A DNA stretch of 64,000 bases from Anaeromicrobium sediminis (GCF_002270055.1 NZ_NIBG01000003.1:124001-188000), one strand, 5' to 3'. Positions 17,429 through 26,560 are shown, counted from the first letter of the stretch. Numbers and translations: made by a program. The notes: generated from the sequence alone by a model not told the origin.

Positions 17429-17872
17429 ATGGCAACAGGTGTATTTAGGATAGAAGATAAGGATTTAAAAGAATGCGCTAAGTTATATGTTAGTGTATTT
17501 AATGCAGAACCATGGAATGATAAGTGGGCTATTGAAACAGCATACAATAGGCTACATGATATATATGTATCACCTAAATCTGTTGGAATTAAATATATGG
17601 AAGAAAACGTTATAAAAGGTGTAGCTTTTGGAAACTGTGAGCAGTGGTATGAAGGAATGCATTTTAATTTAAAAGAAATGTATGTGATTAATGAATTACA
17701 AGGGAAGGGAATAGGTAGTAAGATACTAAAAGTATTAGAAGAAAGAGTAAAAGAGTTTGGAGTAAACACTCTTATTTTATTTACAGAAAAAGATTGTAGT
17801 ACAGATAAATTTTATAGAAAAAATGGATTTAGTGGACTTGATTTCATGTCAATGATGGAAAAAGACATATGA
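17429..17872 (+). CDS. GNAT-family N-acetyltransferase (cassette)
   Basis: 147 aa, behind AACAGGAGATG. The GNAT core reads LKEMYVINELQGKGIGSKILKVLEE (acetyl-CoA loop QGKGIG near residue 93) and KFYRKNGFSGLDFMSMMEKD at the C-terminus. The N-terminal LKECAKLYVSVFNAEPWNDKW block is typical of GNATs related to small-molecule and drug acetyltransferases, but no substrate can be named. It lies between attC-like sites 5 and 6. Confidence 0.88.
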   Translation: MATGVFRIEDKDLKECAKLYVSVFNAEPWNDKWAIETAYNRLHDIYVSPKSVGIKYMEENVIKGVAFGNCEQWYEGMHFNLKEMYVINELQGKGIGSKILKVLEERVKEFGVNTLILFTEKDCSTDKFYRKNGFSGLDFMSMMEKDI

Positions 17873-17939
17873 TTAAAGCAGAGCTGAGATTTTGATTATT
17901 ATATACATATAGTTATTAATGTATTGAAAGAGACAACAT

Positions 17940-18009
17940 CACTTAACACTGTATTGTCTTTATACTACAAAAAGAGTGTAGTATAAAGACAATACTAGAA
18001 ACGTTAGTG
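17940..18009 (+). repeat. attC-like site 6 (19-bp perfect stem)
   Basis: Left core CACTTAAC, right core GTTAGTG (18003-18009). A perfect 19-bp stem (17951-17969 with 17977-17995) closes a 7-nt loop. Spacer is ACT on the left and TAGAAAC on the right. One of the clearest sites in the array. Confidence 0.85.
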
Positions 18010-18034
18010 GCCATACTAAAGAAGGGATAAAACA

Positions 18035-18847
18035 ATGAGAAAAATAATTAGAGCAAAAAATAAAAAGCTAATGGTAGCAATAATATTTTTTATATGTTTT
18101 TATTTATATTTATCTAATAACTGGATTGAAAATACTAGATATAATATTTCGTCAGATAAGATAGATACACCCATAAAAATAGTCCATTTGTCAGATCTTC
18201 ATGGAAAGCAGTTTGGGAAAGGAAATAAAAAACTTATTAAAAATATTATGAAAGAGAGCCCAGCAATAATTGTTTTTACAGGTGATCTTATAGATGCGGA
18301 TAGAAATACGAATATTAAAGAAAGTGCACAATTTTTAGAACAATTATCACAATTTGCTCCTGTATACTACATAAGAGGTAATCATGAGTATAACTCAAGT
18401 AAATATCAAGAGTTAATGAATTATCTTCATGAGATACACGGTCGTTTTTATATTCTTGATGGAGATTATCAGAAGATTAAATTAAAAGGTTATACTTTCA
18501 ATATTCTAGGATTGGATCGAAATAAAAAAGGTGTTATGGAGAAGTTTTTAGCGGAAAAAGGGTACAGAATTATACTTAATCATTATTCGGAAAACTTCTT
18601 AGAGAATGAAAATCTTAGTAGGTTTGATGTAGATTTAGTATTAACTGGGCATGCTCATGGGGGGCAGTGGAGATTACCTATTATTGGTGGTGTGTATTCT
18701 CCAGGACAAGGATTTGATCCAAAATATTATGAAGGGATACACGAAGGAAATGGGAGTATACAAGTAATTAGTAGAGGATTAGGGAATAGTATATTTCCTT
18801 TTAGAATTTTTAATAGACCAGAAGTCATTACTATTATAATTGAATAA
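18035..18847 (+). CDS. Membrane-anchored metallophosphoesterase (YkuE/YaeI-like), cassette copy
   Basis: 270 aa. One N-terminal membrane segment (residues ~12-28) is followed by the calcineurin-like metallophosphoesterase motifs: VHLSDLHG, FTGDLIDADR, YIRGNHEYN, LNHYSE and TGHAHGGQWRLP, all metal ligands present. Relatives of this type hydrolyse lipid or phosphodiester substrates at the membrane. It lies between attC-like sites 6 and 7. A chromosomal homologue with the same layout is at 62603. Confidence 0.9.
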   Translation: MRKIIRAKNKKLMVAIIFFICFYLYLSNNWIENTRYNISSDKIDTPIKIVHLSDLHGKQFGKGNKKLIKNIMKESPAIIVFTGDLIDADRNTNIKESAQFLEQLSQFAPVYYIRGNHEYNSSKYQELMNYLHEIHGRFYILDGDYQKIKLKGYTFNILGLDRNKKGVMEKFLAEKGYRIILNHYSENFLENENLSRFDVDLVLTGHAHGGQWRLPIIGGVYSPGQGFDPKYYEGIHEGNGSIQVISRGLGNSIFPFRIFNRPEVITIIIE

Positions 18848-18917
18848 AAATACAACATATAAAAAATGCAAATTTACAGTTTGTAAAAGAATATAGGGGA
18901 GAGCATTATCGTACGGC

Positions 18918-18986
18918 ATCTAATATAGATTTTCCATCATCCTACTAAAACTATGTAGGACCACGGAGATTCTAGGGACGTTAGAC
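18918..18986 (+). repeat. attC-like site 7 (subfamily A)
   Basis: Left core ATCTAAT, right core GTTAGAC (18980-18986). Stem TCCTAC / GTAGGA lies around a 9-10 nt loop, and an outer AGATTTTCC arm faces GGAGATTCT. It is nearly identical to the sites at 19708 and 32891. Confidence 0.8.
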
Positions 18987-19049
18987 AACACATTAATATA
19001 ATTAAACTATGTATAAAGATTGTATTTTTACCTTTTGGAGGATTTTTAT

Positions 19050-19640
19050 GTGAAAAATAATATGAGAAAAATCGTCATAACTATAGCAATAATAACTATA
19101 TGCTATGTTACTTATATTTCAATTGATATATATTTATATGGAAATAATAATGAAGTTTTGAAAGTGGATGCTGCTATAGTATTGGGGGCTGGAATTTGGG
19201 GAGATAAACCATCACCTGTTTTCGAAGAAAGAATTAAACATGGAATTTGGTTATACAAGAATGAGTATGTTGATAAGCTAATTTTCACTGGTGGAAAGGG
19301 AGAAAGCAAGAAAAAATCGGAATCAGGCGTAGCAAGAGATTACGCAATAGAAAAGTTCGTACCTAGTAAGGATATCTTAGTAGAAGAAAAATCAAAAATT
19401 ACACAAGAAAATATTTTCTATGCTACTAAAATTGCAGAAGATAATGAAATTTTTACTGTTATCATTGTTAGTGATCCGTTGCATATGCGAAGAGCTATGC
19501 TAATGGCAAAAGATTATGGATTAAAAGCCTATTCGTCACCTACACCCACAAGCAAATACATAACTATAAAGAGTAAACTATTGTTTTTAGCAAGAGAAGT
19601 TTTCTTTTATATTGGATATAAAATTTACAGGTTATTTTAG
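19050..19640 (+). CDS. YdcF/DUF218-family membrane-anchored protein
   Basis: 196 aa from a GTG start 8 nt after TTGGAGG; the frame is open back to 19020 but lacks a site there. One N-terminal membrane segment (residues ~5-25) precedes the DUF218 core: DAAIVLGAGIWGDKPSPVFEERIKHG, LIFTGGKGESKKKSESGVARDYA, ILVEEKSKITQENI and VIIVSDPLHMRRAMLMAKDYG. Family members include SanA and YdcF, linked to envelope integrity; the enzymatic role is unclear. Single-gene cassette. Confidence 0.88.
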   Translation: MKNNMRKIVITIAIITICYVTYISIDIYLYGNNNEVLKVDAAIVLGAGIWGDKPSPVFEERIKHGIWLYKNEYVDKLIFTGGKGESKKKSESGVARDYAIEKFVPSKDILVEEKSKITQENIFYATKIAEDNEIFTVIIVSDPLHMRRAMLMAKDYGLKAYSSPTPTSKYITIKSKLLFLAREVFFYIGYKIYRLF

Positions 19641-19707
19641 GATTTCGTAAGGGCGTGAACATATAGTTATACAGTCAAGCTTGGATTAAAATATATTCAT
19701 ATACGTT

Positions 19708-19776
19708 GTTTAACATAGATTTTCCATCATTCTACTAAAACTATGTAGGACGACAGAGATTCTAAGAATGTTATAA
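19708..19776 (+). repeat. attC-like site 8 (subfamily A)
   Basis: Left core GTTTAAC (19708-19714), right core GTTATAA (19770-19776). The inner sequence differs from site 7 at only a few positions, and the loop ACTAAAACTATGTAG is shared. Confidence 0.8.
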
Positions 19777-19824
19777 AATTTTATTTATATTTTAAGTTTT
19801 GTGCAAAATCGTTAAGGGGGAGCT

Positions 19825-20493
19825 TTGTTGAAAAAGTTATTTTGTGTTTTAATTATCTTTATTTTAATATTTTGTAGCGTAAGTGAAGTATTGGCTGGCG
19901 ATATTTTATTTCGTTTAACCCATGGAGATCAAGATGCTCTTGTTATTGGGAAGATAACTGACCATAAAAGAAGTAAATATACTGTTGAAGTGATACATGT
20001 TGTAAGTGGAGAACTTAATAAAAAAACAATAACAATAATTTCAGATTTTAAATATAGATTTTTAGAAATTGAGCCTAATATTGAAGATTATTGTGTACTG
20101 TCTTTAGATAAGAGTATATGGAGTTATAAAATAAAATGGGGTTCCTACAAAGTAAATTCAGATAATTATAAAACTTTAAAGTTTATAAAGACAGGACTTT
20201 CTGATGGTGCAAAAGCAGATTTAACAGCATTTGAGTGGTATATAAATAGTGGTGGAAAAGAAAAGGATTTTTATTTTGAAGGGACTAAAGTATATTTAAG
20301 ACAAAAAAATGGTGAGTCAATAATTATATATCCAGTCGAAGATGAAAAAATTAATTCTATTAATATAGAAGACATATCCAATGAAGAGAGACAGATTGAA
20401 CAAAAGACGGATTATACTTACATCATAGTAATTATAGTGCTCGTAGTAAATATTTTAATTGCTTTAAAAAAAGACAATGGCAGGGAAAAATGA
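19825..20493 (+). CDS. Predicted secreted/anchored protein with C-terminal membrane helix
   Basis: 222 aa from TTG after AAGGGGGAG (a second TTG at 19828 is equally possible). Residues 1-24 form a signal peptide (hydrophobic run, cleavage near VLAG). An extracellular domain of mixed strands follows (GDQDALVIGKITDHKRSKYTVEVIHVVSG), with a C-terminal membrane segment at about residues 197-213 and a basic tail KKDNGREK. This is a type I topology. The signal and tail are typical for surface proteins, but no family is recognised. The stop codon lies only 4 nt before attC-like site 9, a compact cassette. Confidence 0.65.
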   Translation: MLKKLFCVLIIFILIFCSVSEVLAGDILFRLTHGDQDALVIGKITDHKRSKYTVEVIHVVSGELNKKTITIISDFKYRFLEIEPNIEDYCVLSLDKSIWSYKIKWGSYKVNSDNYKTLKFIKTGLSDGAKADLTAFEWYINSGGKEKDFYFEGTKVYLRQKNGESIIIYPVEDEKINSINIEDISNEERQIEQKTDYTYIIVIIVLVVNILIALKKDNGREK

Positions 20494-20497
20494 CTCT

Positions 20498-20563
20498 GTC
20501 TAACATACATTTACTCACATCCTAGAAAGGAACATGTAGGACATTGGTAAATATGTGTTAGAC
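20498..20563 (+). repeat. attC-like site 9
   Basis: Left core GTCTAAC (20498-20504) exactly complements right core GTTAGAC (20557-20563). Inner arms ATACATTTAC / GTAAATATGT and ATCCTA / TAGGA surround a 10-nt loop. Confidence 0.82.
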
Positions 20564-20589
20564 AACATATTTTATATTGAGGAGGAACT

Positions 20590-21300
20590 ATGAGTTATAC
20601 TAAATTTTTAGAATCAGTAATTGATAAGCAGTTTAAATTCGATGATTCAAAATATATTATGTATACAAAAGAGAAACAGATTTTAGAAGTTGAAAGTATA
20701 AGTGACAATGCGAAATATATATCAATGGTGGATTATGAAAATATGATTTTTGAATCGGCTAGAGATGTCATAAGTAAATTTTCCAAAACATCTGATAATA
20801 ATAATGTTTATGGAATATTTTTGTTTATTGATATTGAAGGAAGTTGTAATGGATTAACATTTTGTAATTTAGATTACTACAAAAAAAGAGTAATGGAAGT
20901 ATATCCTAATTTAGATAAAAATGATGAATATTCAATAATAGGAGTCAAATATAATGAGGGCGATTCTAAGTTTAGATATTATGGAGAGGATTTTAATAAT
21001 GAGGATTTATTAGAAGCATCAAATGCATATTATGCTATTAGTAATGAACATCCAATAACAAATGTGACAAAGGATATCGTTTTTGATAAGAATCTATTTG
21101 AATCTAGATTAGTAACGGTAGGTATAAATGTTGTTGAAAAACTAAAGGGGTATTTAGGTGATATTGATACAACAGAGGATTTTATTATTGCCGTTAGTTT
21201 ACATGATATACCCAATTCTACAATTATGAAATTATTAGAAAAGAGCAATCCAATTGAATTATTGAAAAAGAAATTTATTGAATTTAAAGACATTGGTTAA
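20590..21300 (+). CDS. Cassette-encoded protein of unknown function
   Basis: 236 aa, behind TTGAGGAGG. Soluble and acidic, with no membrane segment. Notable parts are a central FLFIDIEGSCNGLTFCNLDYYKKRVMEVYPNL, then YEGNDSKFRYYGEDF-like strands, and a C-terminal helical IMKLLEKSNPIELLKKKFIEF. The overall look is of a DUF4303-like or immunity-type protein but I cannot support a family call. No clear attC site separates it from the next gene. Confidence 0.55.
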   Translation: MSYTKFLESVIDKQFKFDDSKYIMYTKEKQILEVESISDNAKYISMVDYENMIFESARDVISKFSKTSDNNNVYGIFLFIDIEGSCNGLTFCNLDYYKKRVMEVYPNLDKNDEYSIIGVKYNEGDSKFRYYGEDFNNEDLLEASNAYYAISNEHPITNVTKDIVFDKNLFESRLVTVGINVVEKLKGYLGDIDTTEDFIIAVSLHDIPNSTIMKLLEKSNPIELLKKKFIEFKDIG

Positions 21301-21403
21301 ATGTGAATAAATTGTACGTTAGTTGACATTGCGTATTAGTTTAACATTGAGAAGTAAGGATTCTTATATAACATTTATTATATTTTAATCATAAGGGGGA
21401 AAG

Positions 21404-21982
21404 ATGTTGAATCAAATACATAACGAAGTAAAAAAACTCTTTGAAAATATTACGAAACATAGCAATTCAGATGTTGCGCGTAAAATAGCTTTTGGGATGG
21501 ATTTACCATTTTCTCCAACAAAAAATGATAAAAATGAATGGGTAAAATATATATCTTCTGAGCTTGAAAAACAATTTGATGAACAAACCATAAAGAGCAT
21601 TAGGTTGGGTTGTTATTGTACTGAAAATGGGAAATTAGACGAATCTAAAGAATTTATTAAAAATATTTATGATACTTCTGTTTCCATGGTAGATTTTGTT
21701 GATAAAATGAATGAGTATAAAGTAGGATGGTACATAAAAGATGGATATTTATTTACAAAATATTTTTCATGTCCATGTCCCATGCTTGAAAGTGTTGACG
21801 TCTTACCTACAAAAACTTGGTGTTATTGCACAGTTGGATATAACAAGAAGATTTTTGAATATGTTTTTGATTGCGAAGTTGACATTGAATTATTAGAGAG
21901 TATTAAAATGGGAAATACTCAATGTTTAATGAAAATTATCCCACTTATCCCCAAAATTATATCAAATGATAATAAGGTATGA
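21404..21982 (+). CDS. Cysteine-rich cytoplasmic protein (DUF6144-like, tentative)
   Basis: 192 aa, behind AAGGGGGAAAG. Cysteines cluster in LGCYCTENG (~67), YFSCPCPM (~125) and WCYCTVGYNKKIFEYVF (~140), and in TQCLMKI near the end. The spacing suggests a metal site or disulfides. The WCYCTxGY block and the terminal 'SIKxGxxxC' pattern recall proteins annotated DUF6144. No signal peptide. It shares an attC-bounded segment with its upstream neighbour, or the site between them has decayed (21301-21403 shows only a GTTTAAC). Confidence 0.5.
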   Translation: MLNQIHNEVKKLFENITKHSNSDVARKIAFGMDLPFSPTKNDKNEWVKYISSELEKQFDEQTIKSIRLGCYCTENGKLDESKEFIKNIYDTSVSMVDFVDKMNEYKVGWYIKDGYLFTKYFSCPCPMLESVDVLPTKTWCYCTVGYNKKIFEYVFDCEVDIELLESIKMGNTQCLMKIIPLIPKIISNDNKV

Positions 21983-22065
21983 TTGTGTTAATTAGCAACA
22001 TTAATATATTGGGTAATAAAAATAAATAAATTTATGGGCATTGATAGTTTCTGTACTCGACATCA

Positions 22066-22100
22066 TCTAATAGCGTGTTTCCGATATTCACTCTTAGACC
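22066..22100 (+). repeat. Possible degenerate/truncated attC-like site
   Basis: CATCTAAT (like the left core of site 7) is followed after 24 nt by CTTAGAC, one base from a GTTAGAC right core. The stem is lost. Offered only because a site is expected here. Confidence 0.3.
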
Positions 22101-22133
22101 CAAATATGATAAATCATGAAAGGAGCAAAAATT

Positions 22134-22559
22134 ATGGATACTTCTAAAATAAGTAGCGCTTTCAATATATTTCATGATGGAATAATATCTTCAATAGAAA
22201 AGCAGCAGAATGATATTATATTCAGTGTGCACATCCCTTATTTAGCAGAAATAATCAACTCAAGATATAAGTATTTTCATTTGAAGCTTATTAATTGTTT
22301 GGAGTTCTTTTTTAGGATATGGAGAGAAGAGAATAAAGAATTTAATATAAATGAGATATGTAAATTGGAACTAGAAATAAGTAGCGCAGAAAACAATGAA
22401 CAGTATGTTGTAATAAAATGTCTTGTTAATAATCCAGATTTAGTCGGAGGAGATTTGTGTATTGAACTACAAGATTTATATATCTATGATGAGAAGGGTA
22501 TTCAAATATCTATTGAAAAATTGGAGAATATATCTAAGAAATACTGGGATGAATTTTGA
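22134..22559 (+). CDS. Cassette-encoded protein of unknown function (possible immunity-type)
   Basis: 141 aa from ATG after GAAAGGAGC; a frame extension to 22116 lacks a site. Soluble, mixed alpha/beta: FHDGIISSIEKQQNDIIFSVHIPYLAEII and CLEFFFRIWREENKE, then GGDLCIELQDLYIYDEKG. This strand-rich small protein with a FHDG start pattern recalls families that bind partner proteins, but nothing definite. It is followed 33 nt later by attC-like site 10, so it is a good cassette ORF. Confidence 0.55.
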   Translation: MDTSKISSAFNIFHDGIISSIEKQQNDIIFSVHIPYLAEIINSRYKYFHLKLINCLEFFFRIWREENKEFNINEICKLELEISSAENNEQYVVIKCLVNNPDLVGGDLCIELQDLYIYDEKGIQISIEKLENISKKYWDEF

Positions 22560-22592
22560 ATTAATTTTGTATTTTAAGAAGGCAATGCCTTC

Positions 22593-22662
22593 GTCTAACA
22601 AGCTATTTTCTAATAGTCCATAAAAATATATAGATCGTCGAAAAATAGCCAAAACGTTATAT
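22593..22662 (+). repeat. attC-like site 10
   Basis: Left core GTCTAAC (22593-22599), right core GTTATAT (22656-22662). Stem GCTATTTTC (22602-22610) pairs with GAAAAATAGC (22640-22649), which carries one extra A, resembling the extrahelical base that marks strand choice in attC sites. Confidence 0.82.
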
Positions 22663-22775
22663 GTAATTTTAGTTAAACCGAGCGATAGCTTAAAAGTTTT
22701 AGATTTAGTTTTATTGAAAGTAACTGTATTAAAGATTATTTATATTATCTGAAGATAGAAAACGGAGGATGCACT

Positions 22776-23552
22776 ATGTTAACAGATGGAAAAATTATAG
22801 AATGTGAAGTTGAATATTCAAAATGCTTTTCAGAGTTTTGTGAGAATGAAAATATAATTAGATATCGTGATAATCAATTGAATGATATGTATTATCACAA
22901 TTATACATATATAAAGAAACCAATTAGTGAGATCGAGTTGAAACATATTATACAAGATGAAATTTCATTACGGTTGTCCGAAAAAAACAATTTTTGTAAC
23001 GTTATTTTAAATGGTATTGTCAACTGTTCTGAGCTGTCTACTCTTAAATACAAGCCTGAAATATCAACAAATGGGTATTATCTTTTTGATGTTTCGTATT
23101 TTTCAAGGCTAAATGTTATAGATGGCTGCATAATAAAGAAAGTAGATCACCAAGAAATGGTAGATGATATTTTATTTTGTGACTTGCAGCATGATGAGAA
23201 AAGACTTGGAAAAGATTTTTGTAAAAAGAGATGTTACAGACGCGGCAAAGTATATGTTTCTAACAAGGGAGTCAATTCTTATGTTTGTTATCATAACGGA
23301 GATATAATCGGGAATTGCGATTTGTTTATAAATAATGGTGTTGCGAAAATCGAAGATTTTGCTGTTATCCCCACATATCAGCGAAAAGGATACGGAACAA
23401 CTATTCTGAAATCAATAATTGATATAGCAATAAAAGAGAATTCCCATACTATTTATCTAGTTACCGATGAGGATGATACTGCAAAAGAAATGTATGAAAA
23501 AATTGGGTTCAATAAAATAGGTGAAAGAACCGATTTATTTTTCCAACTATAA
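22776..23552 (+). CDS. GNAT-family N-acetyltransferase with N-terminal extension
   Basis: 258 aa, behind ACGGAGGATG. The C-terminal ~120 residues are a GNAT domain: VAKIEDFAVIPTYQRKGYGTTILKSII (acetyl-CoA loop QRKGYG) and AKEMYEKIGFNKIGERTDLFF. The first ~130 residues are a separate domain (FCENENIIRYRDNQLNDMYYHNYTYI) found ahead of GNAT domains in other Firmicutes. Single-gene cassette between sites 10 and 11. Substrate unknown. Confidence 0.85.
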   Translation: MLTDGKIIECEVEYSKCFSEFCENENIIRYRDNQLNDMYYHNYTYIKKPISEIELKHIIQDEISLRLSEKNNFCNVILNGIVNCSELSTLKYKPEISTNGYYLFDVSYFSRLNVIDGCIIKKVDHQEMVDDILFCDLQHDEKRLGKDFCKKRCYRRGKVYVSNKGVNSYVCYHNGDIIGNCDLFINNGVAKIEDFAVIPTYQRKGYGTTILKSIIDIAIKENSHTIYLVTDEDDTAKEMYEKIGFNKIGERTDLFFQL

Positions 23553-23576
23553 CGAACTCATTGAAAATAAAACTAC

Positions 23577-23652
23577 ATATAACAAAGCACTCCAGTTCAC
23601 TTTCGTATACTTTCGTATACTTCGAAAGCATCTGGAGTGCAAGACGTTATAT
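23577..23652 (+). repeat. attC-like site 11 with a tandem 10-bp repeat in its loop
   Basis: Left core ATATAAC (23577-23583), right core GTTATAT (23646-23652), exact complements. Stem GCACTCCAG (23587-23595) / CTGGAGTGC (23632-23640). The loop contains TTTCGTATAC twice in tandem (23601-23620). Confidence 0.85.
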
Positions 23653-23727
23653 GTAATACTTTTCTAGATATATACAAAGTAAAAATGTTATTATTTTATA
23701 TAGTCAAAGAAGAAAGGATGAGATTGA

Positions 23728-24078
23728 ATGAGTGCAGCTGTGAAAGAATTAATAGGATTTGATGAGCTAAGCAAGATCGATATACGTGTAGGAACAATAG
23801 AGTTAGTAGAAAATGTTAATAAATCAAATAAGTTAGTCAAACTACAAGTCAACTTTGGAAGCTTTATGCGTCAAATTTTAGTAGGAATGCAAGGTGAACG
23901 TGAAAATACTCAGGAGATAGTAGGAAAACAGGCATTGTTTATTGTGAACCTAGCACCAAAGAAAATGGCAGGAGAAATCTCAGAAGGAATGCTATTTGAT
24001 ATTGGTTATGAAGATGGAATTACGCCAGTTTTGGCTCAACCAGAAAAGCCAGTTCCCAATGGGACAAGAGCAGGTTAA
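23728..24078 (+). CDS. CsaA-like tRNA-binding-domain protein
   Basis: 116 aa, behind GAAAGGATGAG. The whole protein is one OB-fold tRNA-binding domain: LSKIDIRVGTIELVENVNKSNKLVKLQVNFG, LVGMQ, KQALFIVNLAPKKMAGEISEGML and the final PEKPVPNGTRAG. It matches the CsaA/YgjH length and motif order. Relatives bind tRNA-like or unfolded substrates as a dimer. It is the last intact gene before the array is interrupted. The downstream attC site is only half preserved. Confidence 0.9.
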   Translation: MSAAVKELIGFDELSKIDIRVGTIELVENVNKSNKLVKLQVNFGSFMRQILVGMQGERENTQEIVGKQALFIVNLAPKKMAGEISEGMLFDIGYEDGITPVLAQPEKPVPNGTRAG

Positions 24079-24157
24079 GTAAGTAGTTATCTGAGATAAA
24101 TAAGGAAATAGTGTAATTATCTCTACTAAAAACATTGATTGAATAAAACAGAAAACA

Positions 24158-24176
24158 CAACATATAACACAGTAAT
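24158..24176 (+). repeat. Left half of an attC-like site (array breakpoint)
   Basis: ACATATAACACAGTAATTC has the form of a left core plus first arm (compare site 11), but no complementary arm or right core follows. The array is cut here, before the minus-strand AOR operon. Confidence 0.5.
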
Positions 24177-24312
24177 TCTCAAAATGTATTGTATCAGGGC
24201 TTCTCTTGGAAGAGGTGAAATAATAAAAAATTTTGCATATAACTATCAAGGTTAAAATACATTGATAAATGAACCCCTGACAGATTTCCAAATTTTTACA
24301 AATATATAAAAT

Positions 24313-24377
24313 ATTGGGGTTTGTATAAAATTTATGTTTAATAAGTTAAGCACAATATTTTATATAGACCCCAATTT
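24313..24377. repeat. 16-bp imperfect inverted repeat downstream of the AOR gene
   Basis: ATTGGGGTTTGTATAAAAT at the left and ATTTTATATAGACCCCAAT at the right, with two mismatches and a ~27-nt loop. It ends 32 nt past the AOR stop codon. It may serve as a transcription stop for the minus-strand operon or be the edge of the inserted block. Confidence 0.4.
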
Positions 24378-24408
24378 TATTAATGTATAGTTTTGTTTTA
24401 AAATATCT

Positions 24409-26151
24409 TTAACTCATATACTCCTTTAACTTTTCGTTATAACTACTTATTAACTCATAAGTAGTTTTTTCGTCTATAGGGCCTTTTGATGTATCAGTTT
24501 CAAATAGCCTTTTTGGCAGCTTAACTTTAGTAATATCAAAATCAAGCATTTTCTTTATTCTTAATTTAGTCTTATATATACTATCAGAAATATGATCTAG
24601 GTCATCATTTGTAAGATTATAACCTATAGAATTTAATGCAAGTAGTATAGTTTCCCTATCATATACTTTTCTTGCGAATAAGCAGATTACTAGAGAGTTG
24701 AGAATACATCTTTCTCTTTCTTCATTAAATATATATTCGATTAATTTTTCCTTATCAAACTCCGTAGTGGATTGATCTATAGAATAACCCCCATTACATA
24801 AATGAGAGTGCCTAGAACCAACTGTATGACCAACTGCTGAACCATAACCTGTATGGTATCCAGGGGTCTCGTTACCAGCAAACTGTACCGCATATTCTTC
24901 TCCACCATATACTTTACTTGCAGTAAGACAACCTTTAGCGAGTGTTTTATAAAACTCATTATAATTCATACCCATATACTCTAGGGCTTTTATATAATTT
25001 TCAACATTGCCAAATTCTAAAGGTAGCATAGTTTCATTGTTAGTAATTAATCCATTAGAATAAGCTTCAGTAGCCCATCCTAAAACAACACCAGCTGAAA
25101 TAGCATCAAACCCCAGTTGCTCTACTTTTTCAATTAACTCTATTAAGTCTTCAGTTGTACCTACACCTATGTAACTACCTAATGCAAATATTAATTCATA
25201 GTCATAAGCAACACTTATAGCCTCATAATCATAACCATCATCAAATTGTTTCCTATATTGACCTATATGTATACATCCTACAGGACAAGATGTACAAGCA
25301 ACTTTTCTTATTAAGTTTTTTTCAGCAAACTTCTCACCTGAGATTTCTTCAGCATGTTCAAATCTATTATCCTTAAGATTTCTAGTAAGTAGAGAACCTT
25401 TTTCATTCATAGTTAGCACATTAACTGATGTTCCTAGATCGTGATATTTTCCCATTATATCTGTATTTGTAACCTTTTTATAAATAGTTTGATATGCTTT
25501 AAAATATTCTTTATTGTTTTCAATATCAATACTTTTATCACCTATAGATACTATTGATTTTAAATTTTTACTGCCCATACAAGCACCAAGGCCAAGCCGA
25601 CCAAAATGCCTATAAGTATCAACACAAACACAAGCGAAACTAGAAAGATTCTCACCTGCAGGACCTATTCTTAAAATACTTCTTTTACCTTCGCCAGATT
25701 CTCTTTCCCTAATGATTCTTCCAGTATCACTAGTAGATAAACCCCATATGGGTCTCGCGTCTTTAAATTCTACATCGTTACTTTTAATAGTTATATAAGA
25801 TGGTCTTCTACATTTACCAGTAATAACAACCGCATCATATCCAGCAAATAGTAAAGTTATAGCCATTCTACCTCCAGCATAACTTTCCCCCAGGTCTCTA
25901 GTTAATGGAGAATAAAACATTGCAACAGTTTTTGTTATTACAGGAAATATGGAAGAACAAGCACCAATAGCAAAAATTATAGGCTGATCTTCATGTAATG
26001 GTTCTAAATCTGGTTTAATATTTTCTTCAAGTAGCTTAGAAGCAATGCCTACACCACCTAAATATTCTTGTAAGTCTTCTCTTAAATCTATTCTAATCTT
26101 TTCTTTACTTAAGTCTATGTATAAGACTCTTTTATAATCTTTATATATCAT
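24409..26151 (-). CDS. Aldehyde:ferredoxin oxidoreductase (tungstopterin enzyme)
   Basis: 580 aa, full length for the AOR family. It starts MIYKDYKRVLYIDLSKEKI and shows the pterin-binding ESYAGGRMAITL and LGACMGSKNLKSIV, the 4Fe-4S ligands CTSCPVGC (~285-293) with the fourth Cys in LNSLVICLF (~488), and AGNETPGYHTGYGSAVGH. Members oxidise aldehydes to acids or reduce acids, exchanging electrons with ferredoxin in the cytoplasm. The start overlaps the end of the ferredoxin gene by 11 nt, so the two are translationally linked. Opposite strand to the surrounding cassettes. Confidence 0.93.
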   Translation of the reverse strand: MIYKDYKRVLYIDLSKEKIRIDLREDLQEYLGGVGIASKLLEENIKPDLEPLHEDQPIIFAIGACSSIFPVITKTVAMFYSPLTRDLGESYAGGRMAITLLFAGYDAVVITGKCRRPSYITIKSNDVEFKDARPIWGLSTSDTGRIIRERESGEGKRSILRIGPAGENLSSFACVCVDTYRHFGRLGLGACMGSKNLKSIVSIGDKSIDIENNKEYFKAYQTIYKKVTNTDIMGKYHDLGTSVNVLTMNEKGSLLTRNLKDNRFEHAEEISGEKFAEKNLIRKVACTSCPVGCIHIGQYRKQFDDGYDYEAISVAYDYELIFALGSYIGVGTTEDLIELIEKVEQLGFDAISAGVVLGWATEAYSNGLITNNETMLPLEFGNVENYIKALEYMGMNYNEFYKTLAKGCLTASKVYGGEEYAVQFAGNETPGYHTGYGSAVGHTVGSRHSHLCNGGYSIDQSTTEFDKEKLIEYIFNEERERCILNSLVICLFARKVYDRETILLALNSIGYNLTNDDLDHISDSIYKTKLRIKKMLDFDITKVKLPKRLFETDTSKGPIDEKTTYELISSYNEKLKEYMS

Positions 26152-26560
26152 CCTCTACCTCCTCCATTCTTAAACATTCATGGGGGCAAAAGTTAGGACA
26201 AACACCACAATGTTTGCATATTATAGGTTTTTGTGATTCAGTATCAAAGAAAACAGCTCCTACAATACATGCAGATACACATTTTCCACAACCTATACAT
26301 TTATCCTTATTTAATAAAACTCCTCCACCGACTCTTTTTTCTAAAGCCCCAGAAGGACAAGCTTCTTCGCACGCTCTTTCGTCTTTACAAGCAACACAAA
26401 CTGTGGCAGTAAACCTTCCCCTTATACCACCACTAGTTTTAACCATTATTCTACTTTTTTCTAAAGAATGACTTTTATAATTAACAGCAGAACAAGATAA
26501 CATACAGGAATAACAACCTATACATTTATTCATTCCATCTGCTCTTAGAACCTTTGCCAC
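26141..26560 (-). CDS. Polyferredoxin-type 4Fe-4S electron carrier (AOR partner)
   Basis: 139 aa from a GTG start preceded by GAGGTG; a longer frame to 26581 overlaps that site. The sequence carries cysteine groups MNKCIGCYSCMLSC, CVACKDERACEEACPSG, CIGCGKCVSACIVG and CKHCGVCPNFCPHECL, enough for about four [4Fe-4S] clusters. This is the HycB/AorB-like subunit that passes electrons between the oxidoreductase and the ferredoxin pool. First gene of the two-gene minus-strand operon, overlapping AOR. Confidence 0.9.
   Translation of the reverse strand: MAKVLRADGMNKCIGCYSCMLSCSAVNYKSHSLEKSRIMVKTSGGIRGRFTATVCVACKDERACEEACPSGALEKRVGGGVLLNKDKCIGCGKCVSACIVGAVFFDTESQKPIICKHCGVCPNFCPHECLRMEEVEDDI

Noticed and set aside
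17341-17769. Minus-strand 142-codon frame opposite the GNAT at 17429
   Set aside because: Overlaps an intact GNAT with clear motifs; low-complexity translation with no start signal.
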